Counted from the stretch's first letter, positions 1-6,958 are shown. The stretch: DNA of 7,032 bases from Acidobacteriota bacterium (GCA_021789565.1 JAJYJL010000421.1:1-7032); one strand, 5' to 3'. Translations and numbers: made by a program. Notes: generated by a model from the letters alone, not told the origin.

Positions 1-43
1 GGAAATGTATCACTTACGAAGGCGCCAAAAGGCACGCATCGGT

Positions 44-1579
44 TCACGCCCAATAATTGCGGTCAAGCGAGCGGTACTGGATGGCTTCGGAGATGTGGGC
101 GGCGCTGATGGATTCGGCACCGTCAAGGTCGGCGATTGTGCGGGAGACTTTGAGGATGCGGTCATGGGCGCGCGCGGAGAGGCCCAGCCGCGTCATGGCG
201 CTTTCAAGCAGCCGATCGCAATCTGCCGAGATGTTGCAGTACTTGCGGAGCTGACGCGGGCTCATCTGAGCATTGCAGTATATCTTCTCGCCCTCAAATC
301 GCTGCAACTGGCGATCTCGGGCCTTCATCACTCGCTCCCGTATCACCTCTGAACTTTCGCCGCCCGAACTTTGCCGCAGTTCGCTGTATTTCACCGCCGG
401 CATATCAATGTGAATGTCGATGCGGTCGAGCAGTGGCCCCGAGATCTTTGACACGTAGCGCTGGATCATCGGGGGCGTGCAGGAGCAATCGCGTGAAGGG
501 TCATTGAAAAAACCACAAGGGCAAGGATTCATTGCCGCTGCAAGCATGAAGCGCGATGGAAACGTCAGCGACATGGCCGCGCGCGAAATTGTTACTGAAC
601 CGTCTTCCAGCGGCTGGCGCATTACCTCCAGCACGTTGCGGGCAAATTCCGGCAGTTCATCGAGAAAGAGCAGGCCGTTGTGTGCCAGGCTCACCTCTCC
701 AGGACGAGGGACGGCCCCGCCGCCGATCAGGCCGGCGTCGGAAATGGTATGGTGCGGAGCGCGGAACGGCCGAACACCCACAAGGCCCATGCCGGGATCA
801 AGCACACCGGCAACACTGTGAATCTTGGTGGTTTGGATAGCCTCATTGAAAGTAAGCGGCGGCAGGATGGTCGGGATGCGCTTGGCTAACATCGTCTTGC
901 CAGCCCCGGGCGGTCCAATCATCAGAATGTTGTGACCGCCGGCGGTAGCCACTTCAATGGCGCGCTTGGCGTGCATCTGGCCTTTGACGTCGTGAAAGTC
1001 CGCGTTGTATTTGCTGGCCTGGTCCAGCATCTCTGCGGTGTTAACTCGTGTCGGACTGAATTCGCGCGCGCCGTTGATCAAATCAATAACTTCCGGCAGC
1101 GACCGCATGCCGTAGACATGAACATCGCCCACCACCGCCGCCTCCGGAGCATTCTCTACCGGCACCACAAGCGTGCGGACGCCCTTCTGCTTGGCCATGG
1201 CTGCAATCGAGAGGGCGCCCTTGACAGGCCGAATTCCCCCGTCAAGCGAGAGTTCTCCAAGGAAAATGTAATTCTTCAAATGGTTGTTCAGCAGAGCGCC
1301 GCTGTTGGCGCCCAGGATGCCTAGCGCAATCGGCAGGTCAAAACCCGAGCCTTCCTTCTTGACGTCGGCAGGCGCGAGATTCACGGTAATGGTCTGGAAA
1401 GGATATTCGAGGCCGCAATTCTTGATGGCCGCCCTGATGCGCTCACGGCTTTCGCGGACAGCGGCATCGGGCAGACCAACGGTGGTGAAATCCGACTTGC
1501 CAGCGGAGATGTCTACTTCCACCTCAACCAGATAAGCATCAATTCCGTATGTCGCCGCGCTGAATGTTTTAAACAACAT
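44..1579 (-). CDS. comM: ComM/YifB family Mg-chelatase-like AAA+ ATPase
   Basis: The protein has 511 residues, close to the roughly 506 of E. coli YifB/ComM. In this family ComM is a hexameric DNA helicase that promotes branch migration when single-stranded DNA is integrated during natural transformation; it acts in the cytoplasm. Residues 1-170 form the Lon-protease-like N-terminal domain ([18 protein letters not shown] at 34-51). The AAA+ core has Walker A GPPGAGKT at 222-229 and Walker B LLFLDE at 303-308. It is followed by the family's NPCPCG loop with a Cys pair at 353/355 and a second pair at 365/367, probably metal binding, and by [10 protein letters not shown] at 381-390. The C-terminal Mg-chelatase helical domain ends in the typical LDG...I.AAHI.EAIQYR. 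The ATG has a GAGGG ribosome-binding site 5 bases upstream. The reading frame is intact with no missing motif. Possession of comM does not prove competence, since many species with no known transformation carry it. Confidence 0.96.
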   Translation of the reverse strand: MLFKTFSAATYGIDAYLVEVEVDISAGKSDFTTVGLPDAAVRESRERIRAAIKNCGLEYPFQTITVNLAPADVKKEGSGFDLPIALGILGANSGALLNNHLKNYIFLGELSLDGGIRPVKGALSIAAMAKQKGVRTLVVPVENAPEAAVVGDVHVYGMRSLPEVIDLINGAREFSPTRVNTAEMLDQASKYNADFHDVKGQMHAKRAIEVATAGGHNILMIGPPGAGKTMLAKRIPTILPPLTFNEAIQTTKIHSVAGVLDPGMGLVGVRPFRAPHHTISDAGLIGGGAVPRPGEVSLAHNGLLFLDELPEFARNVLEVMRQPLEDGSVTISRAAMSLTFPSRFMLAAAMNPCPCGFFNDPSRDCSCTPPMIQRYVSKISGPLLDRIDIHIDMPAVKYSELRQSSGGESSEVIRERVMKARDRQLQRFEGEKIYCNAQMSPRQLRKYCNISADCDRLLESAMTRLGLSARAHDRILKVSRTIADLDGAESISAAHISEAIQYRSLDRNYWA

Positions 1580-1612
1580 GGTCGCCCTCGGAGCATTCCA
1601 GCAGAGTTGGCT

Positions 1613-1641
1613 ACGATAACGGATGAGCGTGTTAATGACAA
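1613..1641 (-). promoter_or_regulatory. Putative sigma-70-type promoter of comM
   Basis: Reading the minus strand, TTGTCA (1641-1636, 5 of 6 to consensus) is followed after exactly 17 bases by TATCGT (1618-1613, 4 of 6). Transcription would start near 1606, giving a leader of about 27 bases that contains the GAGGG ribosome-binding site of comM. The site sits in the 136-base gap between mutM and comM, which suggests comM can be transcribed independently of mutM. This is read from the sequence alone; matches of this quality also occur by chance. Confidence 0.42.
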
Positions 1642-1715
1642 GGGGTTTTTAGCAAGTCGGGCATCGCACAGGCCCACGCGGATTCCGTTTTGAAATCCTG
1701 GAGCACAGGAGTTGT

Positions 1716-2600
1716 TCAGGAAAGCTTGGATGATGCCTTTTTCGGGCCCCGCGTTTTGGCCACTCGCCTGGGGCGCCGCTGGCAATTCGGGCAGAAGTGG
1801 CTGCTGCGACCGGCGATCACGATACGTCGGATAGGCGTCCCACACCGTGGGCAGTGCTCGCCGGTTTTCTGGTAAACCCGCAATCGCTGGAGATAATTCC
1901 CAGGCCTTCCTTCAATATCAACGTAGTCGCGAAAAGTGGTTCCCTGAAGGTTGACGGCCCGTTTAAGCACTTTCTGAACGGCCCGGTAAAGGCGCCGTGC
2001 GGAATCGGAGGAAATGTGTTCCGGCTGGGCAAGCGGATGGATGCCGGCTTCAAAGAGCGCCTCGTCTGCATAAATATTCCCAAGGCCGGAAACACCCTGC
2101 TGGTTGAGAAGCCAGCTCTTGATCGCTCCGCGGCGCCCGCGCCTTGCGCGCAGGAATTGTGCTTCTGTCGCCTGCTGCGCATCCGGCCCCAGGCCGTTGA
2201 ACAGCGCATCGAGTTCTTTGCTCGTGCAGCAGCGCAATCGGCCAAACCGGCGGACGTCACGGAAACGCAACTCCTCGTTCCCGCCCTCAAAAACCATCCG
2301 AACATGTGTGTGCGGCTCCAAGGGGTCGCCGAGTGGCTGGATCGTTACCTGCCCCGTCATCCCCAGGCGGAGAATCAAATGGGCGGGTTCCCCCTGTTTT
2401 GCGCCGGCCAGTTCTACTGCCAGCACCTTGCCTTTGCGCTGAACGGCGGCAATGGTTCTTCCTTCCGTCTGGCGAATAAACTCTTCCGCGTCTCCGGTGA
2501 TGATGCCTGTGTGAAGGACTTTAACTGCAACAATACGCCGGCCCAGCGCGCGTTTGCGCAGGCCACGCGAAACCGTCTCAACTTCGGGAAGTTCAGGCAT
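1716..2600 (-). CDS. mutM: Formamidopyrimidine-DNA glycosylase (Fpg/MutM)
   Basis: This is the bifunctional base-excision-repair enzyme that removes 8-oxoguanine and formamidopyrimidines and nicks the abasic site. It has 294 residues against 269 in E. coli. The start is fixed by the invariant MPELPEVET: Pro2 is the catalytic nucleophile and Glu3 the acid. Lys58 matches the conserved E. coli Lys57. RRFG lies at 117-120. The helix-two-turn-helix is at about 165-190 (QQGVSGLGNIYADEALF.AGIHP). The C-terminal zinc finger has C250, C253, C270 and C273, with the DNA-contacting Arg265 in GRSSHFC. Presence of the zinc finger together with the P2-E3 context supports Fpg rather than Nei. The last 20 residues are a basic tail (RRPRRVAKTRGPKKASS) beyond the usual end of the family. 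The gene starts 8 bases after the cyclase stop, without a clear ribosome-binding site, so translation may be coupled to that gene. Confidence 0.97.
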   Translation of the reverse strand: MPELPEVETVSRGLRKRALGRRIVAVKVLHTGIITGDAEEFIRQTEGRTIAAVQRKGKVLAVELAGAKQGEPAHLILRLGMTGQVTIQPLGDPLEPHTHVRMVFEGGNEELRFRDVRRFGRLRCCTSKELDALFNGLGPDAQQATEAQFLRARRGRRGAIKSWLLNQQGVSGLGNIYADEALFEAGIHPLAQPEHISSDSARRLYRAVQKVLKRAVNLQGTTFRDYVDIEGRPGNYLQRLRVYQKTGEHCPRCGTPIRRIVIAGRSSHFCPNCQRRPRRVAKTRGPKKASSKLS

Positions 2601-2608
2601 ACCGTTTA

Positions 2609-3322
2609 TTAATCTATTTCAGATTCGGATGGAATGAGCGCGACAACCCGCGCAGGCGCCCCGGACCCACCGCCCAGCTTGAGCGGCAGAGCGATAACGT
2701 TGAAGCCGGTTGCAGGCAGCCGGTCAAGGTTGGCAACGTTCTCCAAGTGGTAGATTCCGACAGGCAACGTAAGGTTATGCACCGGACAATCCCTGGACGG
2801 ACCGTAATCGACGCTGGCCGTATCAATGCCGATCCCCACAGGTTGCGCGTGGTCCAACAGAAAACTTGCCGCCGCCAGTGACAGCCCGGGAAAGTGCAGA
2901 ACTCCATCGGCATCAGCGTTCATGTACCTCTCTTGCGATGGCCACCGCGCTGCCCATCCGGTACGGAAGAATACCAATGCTCCGGAGGGTATCGCCCCGT
3001 GCCCATCGATCCAGCGCTCGATGTCCTGCACCGTCACGCGATAGTCGGCATCCAGCCCAACTGCGGAACTGACATCAATCACCACAGCAGGAGCGAAAAA
3101 CCTCTCGACCGGAATTTGATCGACGCTCTCCCGGTTCGGCACAAAGTGCAGCGGAGCGTCCAGGTGCGTGCCGAAATGTTCCGGCATTGCGAAGTTGAGG
3201 GTGAAATTTCCGTCTTCCCCGTGGGTCGTTGCGACAATGGTATGGAACGGGCTTCCCGGCGCCTTTTCCGGCCAGTAAGGTGAGCCGGCTTCCAGGGTAT
3301 GCGTCAGGTCAATAATCTTCAT
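2609..3322 (-). CDS. Cyclase / kynurenine-formamidase-type metal hydrolase
   Basis: The predicted protein has 237 residues and belongs to the cyclase family (Pfam Cyclase), which includes KynB arylformamidase and isatin hydrolase. The metal-binding signature HxGTHxDxPxH is complete: H49, G51, T52, H53, D55, P57 and H59 in HFGTHLDAPLHF. Other family marks are IDLTHTLEAG at 4-12, HFPGLS at 143-148, GIDTASVD at 165-172, and the late Glu194 in YHLENVANLD followed by LPLKL at 212-216. The frame stays open upstream to a GTG at 3424. The ATG at 3322 is chosen because the family begins almost directly with IDLTH and the extra 34 residues resemble nothing known; no ribosome-binding site with good spacing is visible for any candidate start. 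The substrate cannot be told from sequence. No tryptophan-degradation gene is nearby, so calling it KynB would be unsafe. It probably shares a transcript with mutM just downstream. Confidence 0.9.
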   Translation of the reverse strand: MKIIDLTHTLEAGSPYWPEKAPGSPFHTIVATTHGEDGNFTLNFAMPEHFGTHLDAPLHFVPNRESVDQIPVERFFAPAVVIDVSSAVGLDADYRVTVQDIERWIDGHGAIPSGALVFFRTGWAARWPSQERYMNADADGVLHFPGLSLAAASFLLDHAQPVGIGIDTASVDYGPSRDCPVHNLTLPVGIYHLENVANLDRLPATGFNVIALPLKLGGGSGAPARVVALIPSESEID

Positions 3323-3512
3323 CCTGTCGCCGCAAGCCTCATGGCAGATCAGGTCGGGTACGAACATCTCCCGTTTTGCCCGCTGAATACGCACGCGAGG
3401 AACCTGTTGACGGGTCAGGCCCACTCAAAGGAATTATGCTCTACCGCTTCAAATTTCGACCGGCACGTAGAATCCTGTTGGCAGGCAAACGCACTCTCCG
3501 GACCGGAACAGG

Positions 3513-3818
3513 TCAGATGGCAACCTTGATGTCCTCGCCTTCGACCTGGACGGGATAAGTCTCCAGCTTCAGCAGGCTGTCTTCCAGGTTTTCACCGGTG
3601 CGGACGTCATATTGCCACATGTGCCAGGGGCACGTCACAACATCGCCCTCCAGCATACCCTCTCCCAACGGCCCACCCTGATGAAGGCAGGAATTATCGG
3701 TGGCATAAACCGTTCCGTTCACATTGTAAAGGGCAATTGACTTCCCGTTGACCTCCACTGCTTTCGCAATTCCGGGATCCAGTTCAGACAACTTTGCCAC
3801 TGTCACAAATTCAGCCAT
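3513..3818 (-). CDS. Small Rieske [2Fe-2S] ferredoxin-like protein
   Basis: This is a 101-residue, single-domain Rieske protein. The two cluster-binding boxes are C44-L-H46 (CLHQGGPLGEG) and C63-P-W-H66 (CPWHMWQYDVRTG), spaced C-x-H-x16-C-x2-H as in BphF-type dioxygenase ferredoxins and NirD-like proteins. The arrangement GMLEGDVVTCPWH and the length fit the soluble cytoplasmic type, with no signal peptide or membrane anchor, so it is not the bc1-complex subunit. The ATG at 3818 has a G-rich ribosome-binding site (GGGGGAG) just upstream. An alternative GTG at 3839 would add seven residues and has GGAGAG 9 bases before it, but the family normally starts close to the first strand. No dioxygenase, reductase or nitrite reductase gene is in the window, so the redox partner is unknown. 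Confidence 0.93.
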   Translation of the reverse strand: MAEFVTVAKLSELDPGIAKAVEVNGKSIALYNVNGTVYATDNSCLHQGGPLGEGMLEGDVVTCPWHMWQYDVRTGENLEDSLLKLETYPVQVEGEDIKVAI

Positions 3819-3840
3819 AGCTCCCCCATTTTCGATCACA

Positions 3841-3853
3841 GAGAGTCACTCTC
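3841..3853. repeat. 13-bp inverted repeat near the Rieske start
   Basis: GAGAGT-c-ACTCTC is a perfect 6-bp inverted repeat around one central base. It ends 23 bases upstream of the Rieske ATG. It covers the place where a -10 box would lie for the TTGACA at 3872-3867. An operator is possible; no regulator is recognised in the window. Confidence 0.35.
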
Positions 3854-3881
3854 CGTCTGCTTCGATTGTCAAATTAGTCTT

Positions 3882-3893
3882 CAGAATATTCTG
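3882..3893. repeat. 12-bp perfect palindrome upstream of the Rieske gene
   Basis: CAGAATATTCTG reads identically on both strands. On the minus strand it ends 9 bases before the TTGACA hexamer at 3872-3867, a position often used by activators or repressors. The function is inferred from position only. Confidence 0.35.
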
Positions 3894-4096
3894 CAGGCGT
3901 CTGGGCCGGTTCCCAGTCAAAATACCGCCTACTTCACAAATCCCGGCGGAAGCGATCTTTCACCGGGCAGCCCCACGACACAGGTTTCAGTCTCAACCAC
4001 CTGTTTTCGGTCCTCATTATACCGCCAGAGAAGAAACTTCCACCATAATTCAAGTAACTGTTGTGTCGGAAGATCACGGCCCGCCTCCTGCCGAAC

Positions 4097-5986
4097 CTAT
4101 TGTTTCTTGATTTCGTTGCGGACCTTCTCAGCGGCCGCAGCCTCTCCCATTGCCTCCAGGGCATTGGCCTCACCCTGGTAGGCTTGCCAGTAGTCAGGAG
4201 CCACCTCGCGCGCAGCGTGGAACTCGGCAGCAGCCAGACGGTACTTGCCAAGCTTCATCCAGCAGGTACCCAGATAAAAACGTGCGGTGACGTCCTGAGG
4301 ATTTGCCTTAACCGACTGCCCAAAATATTCTGCGGCGGTAGCGTAATTACCCTGCGGGAAATAAACGGCACCCAGCGCGTCGCTCGGCTGCGAACTGTCG
4401 GGCGCCGAGCGCTGCGCCTTTTTAAAATCTTCAATCGCTTCCTGCTTGTTCCCTGTTCGCAACAGGATCCGCCCAACCGCCAGGTAATAATCACGGTCCA
4501 TGTTTAATGGCCATGAACTCTTCTGATTCAGCCGCCGTGCTGTGTTGTATTCCTTGAGCGCACCTTTCAAATCGCCGCGCTCATATTCAAGCACAACTCC
4601 TCTCGCCATATGCAGCAAGGGCGAATCAGGCGACACGCTCAGCGAGTAATGGATGAGGGTATTGTTGTCACGCCAGCGGGGAATGGCCTTCACTGTCTGG
4701 ACGGCGCAGAAACATGTTGCAAGGCCAAATGCAAAAGCACCGGCATAGGCAATTCTGACGCGCGGGACCCTGCGCGGAAGCCAATCAAGCAACAGATAAG
4801 CCACGGCAAGACAGGGGCCAATCGAGGGGAAATAGAGGAAACGGTCTGCCAGAAGCGGAAAACTGAGCTGGCGGATGTCGAGCACCGGCAACAGCGTTGC
4901 CGGCCACCAGGCGATCAGAAAGGCCGGCAGAGGCTCACGTTTGCGCAGCCATAACGTTGCTCCTATGCAAATCAAAGTGACCCAGGGCCACGGCGAGCGC
5001 AAGCTGGGGCCCAGGTAAAACATTCGGAAGACGTTCAAGTGGACGGGCCAGAATAGAATTTTCGTGTTCTGTCCCAGGAGTCCGATAGCGGCGCCGGCAA
5101 CACGCGGCGTGATCTCCCAAATGTGGCCGCCTTGCGTGATGTATCCCAGCGTCTGATGCCGCACAACCAAATAAGCTACGGTGGCCGCCACGTAAGGCAA
5201 CCAGCGCAACGCCCGCTGCCACCAGCTTTCCGGTTTGCCAAGGAAGAACCAGTAAGTGAGTAATAGAAGCGGAAAACTGAGAGCCATCTCCTTGAAAAAG
5301 AGTGCAACAAAGTAAGCGAGCGCCGCCAGCGCATGGCACCGCGCGCGCTTCGGTCCGTCCTGCTCGGCGTGCAGGAACCATAGGAACGCAAGCAGCGTCA
5401 AAAAAGCAAAAGCAACGTCGGGGAGAGCGGAAATCCACGCGACAGCTTCAACGTGGACAGGGTGGAGCGCCCACAGTAACGCGCCGGCAATTGCAACAAC
5501 GTCATTCCGGAGCAGTTTCCGCCCCAGCCAATACACCATCCATGCCGTCAGCGCGAAAAGCACCAGATTCAGAAGGTGGAACACTGCCGGATTAGGCCCG
5601 CCAATGCGGTACAAGATCCAGTAACAAGCAAACTGCATTGGCCGGTAAAAATTCGTCTTACCACCCTGAAAGGACCAGACCGAACCCGTAAATATCTGCT
5701 TCCAGAGCTGGGAATTCAGGATAAAAGCGTTCTGAAGGATTTGCGGATTGTCGTCGTAAACAAAACCGTTGGCCTGCGAACCCGAAAAAACAACAAAACT
5801 TACGGCGGCCAGGACCGCTCCGGCTACAAGGCGATGCTTTCCGATCCAACCGTTCAATTCATCGAACAACTCGGGACTCCGCCCAGCAGACTCATCATAC
5901 GGTGGGCATGAAGTTGCGCTTGCGCGCTGAACCCTGGCCACAATGCTTTGCCTACAACAGCAACCAGACTCAAGGCCTGAATCCAT
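4097..5986 (-). CDS. TMTC-like polytopic membrane protein with C-terminal TPRs
   Basis: Up to 629 residues: a multi-spanning membrane part (about 52-430) followed by about four to five tetratricopeptide repeats (about 456-625). Several motifs match the TMTC / GT-C-like family: FVYDDNPQI at 75-83 in the first external loop, YRP at 114-116, FHLLNLVLFAL at 136-146, HPVHVEAVAW at 175-184, KEMALS at 232-237 and ADRFLYFPSIG at 380-390. Animal TMTC proteins are O-mannosyltransferases of the ER; bacterial relatives are mostly uncharacterised, and a lipid-linked-sugar-dependent glycosyltransferase is a reasonable inference. The TPR part probably binds a protein partner or substrate. The start is uncertain. 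The ATG at 5986 overlaps the methyltransferase end by 17 bases, has no ribosome-binding site, and encodes a Cys-rich N-terminus (CCC at 9-11) unlike the rest. A TTG at 5869 has GGGCGGAG 7 bases upstream and begins just before the first membrane helix, giving 590 residues. The stop is followed by non-coding DNA. Confidence 0.88.
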   Translation of the reverse strand: MDSGLESGCCCRQSIVARVQRASATSCPPYDESAGRSPELFDELNGWIGKHRLVAGAVLAAVSFVVFSGSQANGFVYDDNPQILQNAFILNSQLWKQIFTGSVWSFQGGKTNFYRPMQFACYWILYRIGGPNPAVFHLLNLVLFALTAWMVYWLGRKLLRNDVVAIAGALLWALHPVHVEAVAWISALPDVAFAFLTLLAFLWFLHAEQDGPKRARCHALAALAYFVALFFKEMALSFPLLLLTYWFFLGKPESWWQRALRWLPYVAATVAYLVVRHQTLGYITQGGHIWEITPRVAGAAIGLLGQNTKILFWPVHLNVFRMFYLGPSLRSPWPWVTLICIGATLWLRKREPLPAFLIAWWPATLLPVLDIRQLSFPLLADRFLYFPSIGPCLAVAYLLLDWLPRRVPRVRIAYAGAFAFGLATCFCAVQTVKAIPRWRDNNTLIHYSLSVSPDSPLLHMARGVVLEYERGDLKGALKEYNTARRLNQKSSWPLNMDRDYYLAVGRILLRTGNKQEAIEDFKKAQRSAPDSSQPSDALGAVYFPQGNYATAAEYFGQSVKANPQDVTARFYLGTCWMKLGKYRLAAAEFHAAREVAPDYWQAYQGEANALEAMGEAAAAEKVRNEIKKQ

Positions 5987-6659
5987 GCACCAGAAGGGCG
6001 CCCACCTGGTGAAAATCCCTCATCTGTTTGGCATCCCGGAACCAGCGTCCGGAGTATTGGTCCGGAACGGGGGTCGGGTCAGGGATCTGCCGGTGCCTGA
6101 CATCCACAAACCCCGCGTCGCGATAAAGCCGCATCCATTGTTCGGTTGAGAGCAGGCGCGTTGGGACACCAAGTATAGGCCCCCATTGGTGTGAGTGCGG
6201 ATTCTCAAGATAATAGTTGATGAGGATCCACGCGCTTCCACCTGCATCAAGAACCCGGAATATCTCCCGAACACTGGCCGCAGGGTCCGGCCAGTAATAC
6301 CCCGACTCGATAGAAATGATTTTGTCGAGGGACCGGTCATCACAAGGAATTCTATCGGCGGCGCCCTCCATGAAGTTGAGGTTGGCATATCCGCTGCTCG
6401 CGGCACGAGCACGATGGAGCATTTCCCTGGCAATATCAACGCCCACCACGCTGCCCTCGGGGACAAGGCGGGCGATCCGGCGGGATAGCCAGCCGCTGCC
6501 GCATCCAAGGTCCAGAACGCGATCGTTGGGCTTAAGGCCCATCATCGGCAGCACAGGCTCCGTGATGGGAAGATGGTGGTCCTCCATCTCCTCTCCGCGG
6601 CCGGCCTTCGCCCACTCATCAAATTCATTGCGAACTTTGATTTCAACTGGATTATCCAT
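5970..6659 (-). CDS. Class I SAM-dependent methyltransferase
   Basis: The protein has 229 residues and a Rossmann-type methyltransferase core. Motif I is VLDLGCGSGW at 48-57, the acidic residue at the end of strand 2 is Asp75 in VVGVDIA, and the AADRIPCDDRSLDKIISIESGYYWPDP segment carries the motif II/III region, followed by REIFRVLDAGG. This is the methyltransf_11/UbiE-like layout used for small molecules; the substrate is unknown. The start is the ATG at 6659, which has AGGTGG 5 bases upstream. A GTG at 6668 lies inside that ribosome-binding site and is rejected. The protein has no membrane segment and is probably cytoplasmic. Its stop lies at the beginning of the TMTC-like gene, so the two are probably cotranscribed. 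A role in modifying a sugar or lipid used by that neighbour is possible but rests on position only. Confidence 0.9.
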   Translation of the reverse strand: MDNPVEIKVRNEFDEWAKAGRGEEMEDHHLPITEPVLPMMGLKPNDRVLDLGCGSGWLSRRIARLVPEGSVVGVDIAREMLHRARAASSGYANLNFMEGAADRIPCDDRSLDKIISIESGYYWPDPAASVREIFRVLDAGGSAWILINYYLENPHSHQWGPILGVPTRLLSTEQWMRLYRDAGFVDVRHRQIPDPTPVPDQYSGRWFRDAKQMRDFHQVGALLVHGFRP

Positions 6660-6753
6660 TATCGCCACCTGTCACATTGCATAGATGATGTCTGGAAGTA
6701 AAGCGCGTGCTGCAAAACCCATCCGGAGATTGAGAGCAGCGCCACATACATTA

Positions 6754-6759
6754 AGTATA
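6754..6759 (-). promoter_or_regulatory. Possible -10 box for the methyltransferase transcript
   Basis: On the minus strand TATACT (5 of 6 to TATAAT) lies in a locally AT-rich stretch about 95 bases upstream of the methyltransferase ATG. The best -35 candidates, at 15-16 bases, match only 3 of 6 (TTTCAA or GTTTCA). It is offered as the best candidate in the gap. Confidence 0.25.
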
Positions 6760-6790
6760 AAATGAATGTTTACCTTGAAACGACCCCGCT

Positions 6791-6802
6791 TTCTGTACAG
6801 AA
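6791..6802. repeat. 12-bp perfect palindrome TTCTGTACAGAA
   Basis: The 12 bases read identically on both strands and lie between the candidate promoters of the two divergent transcripts. The half-site TTCTG with a TA centre also builds the palindrome at 3882-3893, there in the opposite arrangement (CAGAA-TA-TTCTG). This could be an operator or chance. Confidence 0.3.
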
Positions 6803-6818
6803 TGTCGATCTTGGCCAT

Positions 6819-6852
6819 CCGCCGCAGGAGAAGGAAAGAATTCCTTAGGCGG
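6819..6852 (+). other. Two-part stem-loop in the intergenic region
   Basis: CCGCC (6819-6823) pairs with GGCGG (6848-6852). Inside it AAGGAA (6831-6836) pairs with TTCCTT (6841-6846) around the four-base loop AGAA. The two stems are separated by an uneven bulge (7 bases against 1). An alternative pairing uses AGGA (6826-6829) with TCCT (6842-6845). There is no following T run, so it is not a typical intrinsic terminator. It could fold as an RNA leader or be a protein-binding site. Confidence 0.3.
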
Positions 6853-6875
6853 GTTGTAATTATGAACCTCGCAGG

Positions 6876-6884
6876 TGGTATTAT
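6876..6884 (+). promoter_or_regulatory. Possible extended -10 promoter, plus strand
   Basis: TGG directly precedes TATTAT (6879-6884, 5 of 6 to consensus), forming an extended -10 element. A weak TTGTAA (6854-6859) lies 19 bases upstream as a -35. Transcription would begin near 6891, giving a leader of about 68 bases before the ATG at 6959. This supports a plus-strand gene at the edge of the window. Confidence 0.3.
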
Positions 6885-6958
6885 GTTTCAGCTTGGAAAA
6901 GAGAGCGGCGCTTTGATGACGAAACATTGACCAAACCTGATCCTGGGAAGAGCCGAAT

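Larger units (their letters stand above)
3819..4096. other. Non-coding gap upstream of the Rieske gene
   Basis: No convincing gene lies between the TPR protein stop and the Rieske start. On the minus strand there is a perfect TATAAT (4021-4016) without a recognisable -35 at proper spacing, and a perfect TTGACA (3872-3867) without a good -10 at 16-18 bases. Two short palindromes (listed separately) flank the TTGACA. No GC-rich hairpin followed by a T run was found after the TPR gene. The length and these elements suggest that the Rieske gene starts its own transcript. Confidence 0.5.
6660..6958. other. Intergenic region between divergent genes
   Basis: About 300 bases separate the methyltransferase start from a possible plus-strand gene. 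The stretch is visibly richer in A and T than the flanking genes around 6740-6780 and 6853-6890. It contains candidate promoters for both directions, a 12-bp palindrome and a stem-loop (all listed separately). A long minus-strand reading frame from a TTG at 6996 to 6751 crosses it, but that frame has no ribosome-binding site or recognisable protein features. No tRNA or known riboswitch fold was recognised. Confidence 0.5.

Noticed and set aside
1..43. Bases downstream of comM
   Set aside because: They contain a GGCGCC palindrome and a short GGC repeat but no terminator-like hairpin with T run and no gene; too short to interpret.
1655..1680. GGGC/GCCC hairpin followed by AAAAACC on the minus strand
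   Set aside because: It has four pairs with a nine-base loop and no T run in the right direction.
1696..1710. Possible terminator after mutM: TCCTG/CAGGA hairpin
   Set aside because: The stem has only 5 pairs and is followed by just three Ts on the minus strand, too weak for an intrinsic terminator.
1797..2612. 271-residue plus-strand frame opposite mutM
   Set aside because: It is the antisense shadow of mutM, whose catalytic and zinc-finger motifs are unmistakable on the minus strand.
3323..3424. N-terminal extension of the cyclase to the GTG at 3424
   Set aside because: Family members begin almost at the IDLTH segment, the extension has no recognisable features, and the GTG has no ribosome-binding site.
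3425..3512. CATAAT in the gap upstream of the cyclase gene as a -10 box
   Set aside because: No -35 with more than a few matching bases exists at 15-19 bases, so it is not supported.
3934..4251. 105-residue minus-strand frame overlapping the end of the TPR gene
   Set aside because: Most of it is an out-of-frame shadow of the TPR repeats; the part in the gap is only 27 codons after its last ATG and has no ribosome-binding site.
6862..6930. 22-codon plus-strand ORF (starts MNLAGGIMFQ) in the intergenic region
   Set aside because: Only a weak G-rich stretch (GGCGGG) precedes it, and the best plus-strand -10 box lies inside it. It is too short to separate from chance.
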